From Planctomycetales bacterium (lineage in GTDB: Bacteria; Planctomycetota; Planctomycetia; Gemmatales; Gemmataceae): a stretch of 7,041 nt of DNA. The notes under the pieces are model-generated. The model was not told the origin of the DNA and made no database searches. It saw only the letters and a list, made by a program, of their open reading frames with translations. Position 1 is the first letter of the stretch, and every line of letters starts with the position of its first letter. The position numbers were made by a program, and so were the translations under genes. Shown here piece by piece: positions 5,702 through 7,041 of the stretch. The stretch is taken from the NCBI GenBank assembly GCA_020054355.1, contig JAGVLI010000034.1, positions 1 to 7,041 of the forward strand. Direction: 5' to 3'.

Positions 5702-5987
5702 AATTGGCTTGCGAAGCCGCAAGCGGCGGGCGGCGCGCAAAAAAATCCCGCCTCCGTGCCCTTCAGTGTCGCCCATCACTGAAAAACCCGTCAGCGGGAA
5801 AGTTTGGCCTGCGGTAAGCTTCGCCGGTGTCGCCCCTCACCGATGTTGCCCGTCGCAGGCGAGTATTTAGATTGCAACCTCCGTGCCAAAGCCAAATTCG
5901 CTGTGAAATCATCGAGAATTCACAGTATTTCAGATAATTTCGCGCCCTGGCCGATTTTTTCGCCGCCGGTTTGCTTCCGGATGTGGT
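5702..5987. other. Convergent intergenic region, no gene recognised
   Basis: No open frame here has a recognisable product. Just after the ABC stop, GCTTGC/GCAAGC (5707-5712 with 5719-5724) forms a short hairpin without a T-run, a poor terminator for that gene. A minus-strand terminator candidate lies at 5739-5799. A loose direct repeat (GTGTCGCCC-TCAC-GA...CCCGTC) begins at 5766 and again at 5827. The stretch 5865-5940 is clearly more AT-rich than its surroundings and holds a 7-bp stem CTGTGAA/TTCACAG (5901-5907 with 5919-5925). No permease for the ABC ATPase is present. Confidence 0.5.
5739..5799 (-). terminator. Candidate minus-strand terminator for the right-edge gene
   Basis: Read on the minus strand, TCCCGC (5799-5794) pairs with GCGGGA (5751-5746) and is followed at once by T7 (5745-5739). 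An inner 7-bp hairpin TTCAGTG/CACTGAA (5762-5768 with 5777-5783) stabilises the structure. It would terminate transcripts from the gene ending at 5988, leaving an approximately 190-base 3' untranslated region. The outer stem is only 6 bp. Confidence 0.45.
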
Positions 5988-7041
5988 TCAAACGTGACCG
6001 CTGTGCGCGGTTGGTGCGCAGGGAAGTTCCAGGTCGGGGAATTTCTGCTTTCCCAGACCCCAATCCGGAGGGTTGAACAGCAACGGTCGTTCCCGGCGGC
6101 GCATTGCCGTCGCCCAGCGCAGCACCTGGCCGGCACCCAGAAACGGAATGCCCTCGGACTTCAGCCGTTGCAGGATGGGCGGGGTTCCCGCGCCGGTCCA
6201 GGCGGTCCCGGAACCGTGTTCGATGTGATACAAGCGCAACGGTTCCGTCAGCACGGTTTCCCGCGCCCCCGCGTGGTGAGCCTGGTAGCAGAGCAGCGTA
6301 TCGACGTGCAGCGGAAAGACGGCAAACTCCGGATAACCGCGCACCGCGAACCAATGCTCGCGGGCCATCAGCGTGAAGTCGCCGGCGGTGCCCAGGTGGA
6401 GCGACGCTGGGCTGACGATCTTTTGCTTCTCTGAAGCACACTGCGGCAGCCAGGGAGGTTCCACCGGACCCCAAGCCCGCAGCGCCAGCAAGGGTTGCAA
6501 TAACTGCCGGGCCGCCGGCAGCAACCGCCGGCCCCAGCGCACCGGCCCGAAGACGCGGAAGTTCAGCAGCCGGCCATCGTCGTCGCCCAGCCGGCCGCCC
6601 TGACGGACGTGCAGCGTGAAGCGCCGCACCGTCCCCGGTTGCCCCGGCAGGCGCAACGTCAGCGGACGCCAACCGTCCACGCGCTGCCGGCGGACCACCT
6701 GCCCCGTCTCATCGCGCACTTCCAGCACGAAAGGCCGATATGCCACGCCTGGTCCGGGTTCGAGCAGCAGGCTGAGCGATTGCCGGACCCGACCAGCGTG
6801 GGGACAGGTTTCCAACCTGTCCGACAGGTTGGAAACCTGTCCCACGGGCAGCTGAACGATTAGCTGGGCATCCTGCCCTGCCCAGCGAAATCTTCCGCCG
6901 CGACCCTGCTCCACGTCGAACCAGCCAGCGCCGAAGCGCACGCCGACTTCCTCGTCCGCGATGTCCTCGGCGGCCAGTGAGCCGTTAGCGATGGGCAGCG
7001 TCGGTAGGCCCGCCAGCTGCCAGCCCAGCTGAAACACCCGA
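5988..7041 (-). CDS. C-terminal part of a glycosyltransferase-associated type protein, cut by the window edge
   Basis: The frame is open from the right edge to a TGA at 5988-5990, giving about 350 residues. A GTG at 7037 is available as a start, but the frame continues upstream of it, so the N-terminus is probably outside the window. The first part (GVRFGAGWFDVEQ..., LLLEPGPGVAYRPFVLEVRD, LLNFRVFGPVRWG) looks like a beta-sandwich module. The second part contains GDFTLMAREHWFAVRGYPEF, FPLHVDTLLCYQAHHAG and LRLYHIEHGSG, then FNPPDWGLG. From memory this second block occurs in planctomycete and other bacterial proteins near or fused to glycosyltransferases for surface polysaccharide; the role is inference. 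Around residues 65-79 counted from the GTG, the peptide GQVSNLSDRLETCP is encoded by a palindromic repeat and looks inserted. Overlapping open frames on both strands give proline- and arginine-rich nonsense. Confidence 0.72.
   Translation of the reverse strand, partial: RVFQLGWQLAGLPTLPIANGSLAAEDIADEEVGVRFGAGWFDVEQGRGGRFRWAGQDAQLIVQLPVGQVSNLSDRLETCPHAGRVRQSLSLLLEPGPGVAYRPFVLEVRDETGQVVRRQRVDGWRPLTLRLPGQPGTVRRFTLHVRQGGRLGDDDGRLLNFRVFGPVRWGRRLLPAARQLLQPLLALRAWGPVEPPWLPQCASEKQKIVSPASLHLGTAGDFTLMAREHWFAVRGYPEFAVFPLHVDTLLCYQAHHAGARETVLTEPLRLYHIEHGSGTAWTGAGTPPILQRLKSEGIPFLGAGQVLRWATAMRRRERPLLFNPPDWGLGKQKFPDLELPCAPTAHSGHV
6801..6843. repeat. 43-bp palindromic element inserted in frame in a coding sequence
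   Basis: A 21-base arm at 6801-6821 (GGGACAGG... to ...CCTGTC) is the exact reverse complement of 6823-6843, with one central base, 6822. Imperfect pairing continues outward (CGTGGG with CCCACG, offset by one base). Read on the minus strand it encodes GQVSNLSDRLETCP without disturbing the frame. I recall the same peptide or its relatives (VSNLS, ETCP) recurring in unrelated planctomycete proteins, which suggests a dispersed element. Confidence 0.9.

Noticed and set aside
5920..6672. Alternative minus-strand frame of 250 residues at the right edge
   Set aside because: It overlaps the frame ending at 5988, which contains the coherent segments GDFTLMAREHWFAVRGYPEF and LRLYHIEHGSG; the alternative is alanine- and arginine-rich without motifs.

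Overview
The window is GC-rich bacterial DNA and almost certainly planctomycete, most likely Gemmataceae-like. This assignment is inferred from gene content: a secreted cysteine-rich YTV-repeat protein, the opening of a 'TEQEW...ASDRKL..FAVACCRR' protein of a type I recall from Gemmata genomes, two futalosine-pathway menaquinone genes, and several families of palindromic or heptameric repeats in and between genes. No rRNA, tRNA, CRISPR array or transposase was found.

Layout. Positions 1-129 (-) hold the 5' end of an uncharacterised protein. A 321-bp divergent gap follows. Positions 451-2025 (+) encode an exported protein of 524 residues with about 68 cysteines, built largely on a 32-residue (96-bp) period and closed by a strong intrinsic terminator at 2045-2097. 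Convergent to it at 2142-2495 (-) is a small YkgJ-type cysteine-cluster protein. Divergent from that, and all on the + strand, come mqnA (2592-3407, chorismate dehydratase), mqnC (3708-4958, radical SAM dehypoxanthine futalosine cyclase, TTG start) and a NatA-like ABC ATPase (4985-5701). After a 286-bp gap with a minus-strand terminator candidate, the right edge (5988-7041, -) holds the C-terminal part of a protein resembling sequences found with planctomycete glycosyltransferases.

MqnA and MqnC catalyse the first and a later step of the futalosine route from chorismate to menaquinone, so this is a partial menaquinone cluster; mqnB, mqnD and mqnE are not in the window. The ABC ATPase has no permease partner here.

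The most unusual content is repeat-derived, with three different palindromic structures in about 3.4 kb. (1) A 219-bp element with perfect 57-bp inverted arms and nested hairpins fills most of the mqnA-mqnC gap. (2) Two nine-copy heptamer arrays in inverted orientation straddle the mqnC-ABC junction. The first is translated as the MqnC tail, the second supplies the mqnC stop codon, and the array ends on the base before the ABC start codon. (3) A 43-bp near-perfect palindrome lies inside the right-edge gene and is read in frame. No complete new enzymatic or defence system is visible. The interest lies in how these repeats have rewritten gene ends and a coding sequence.
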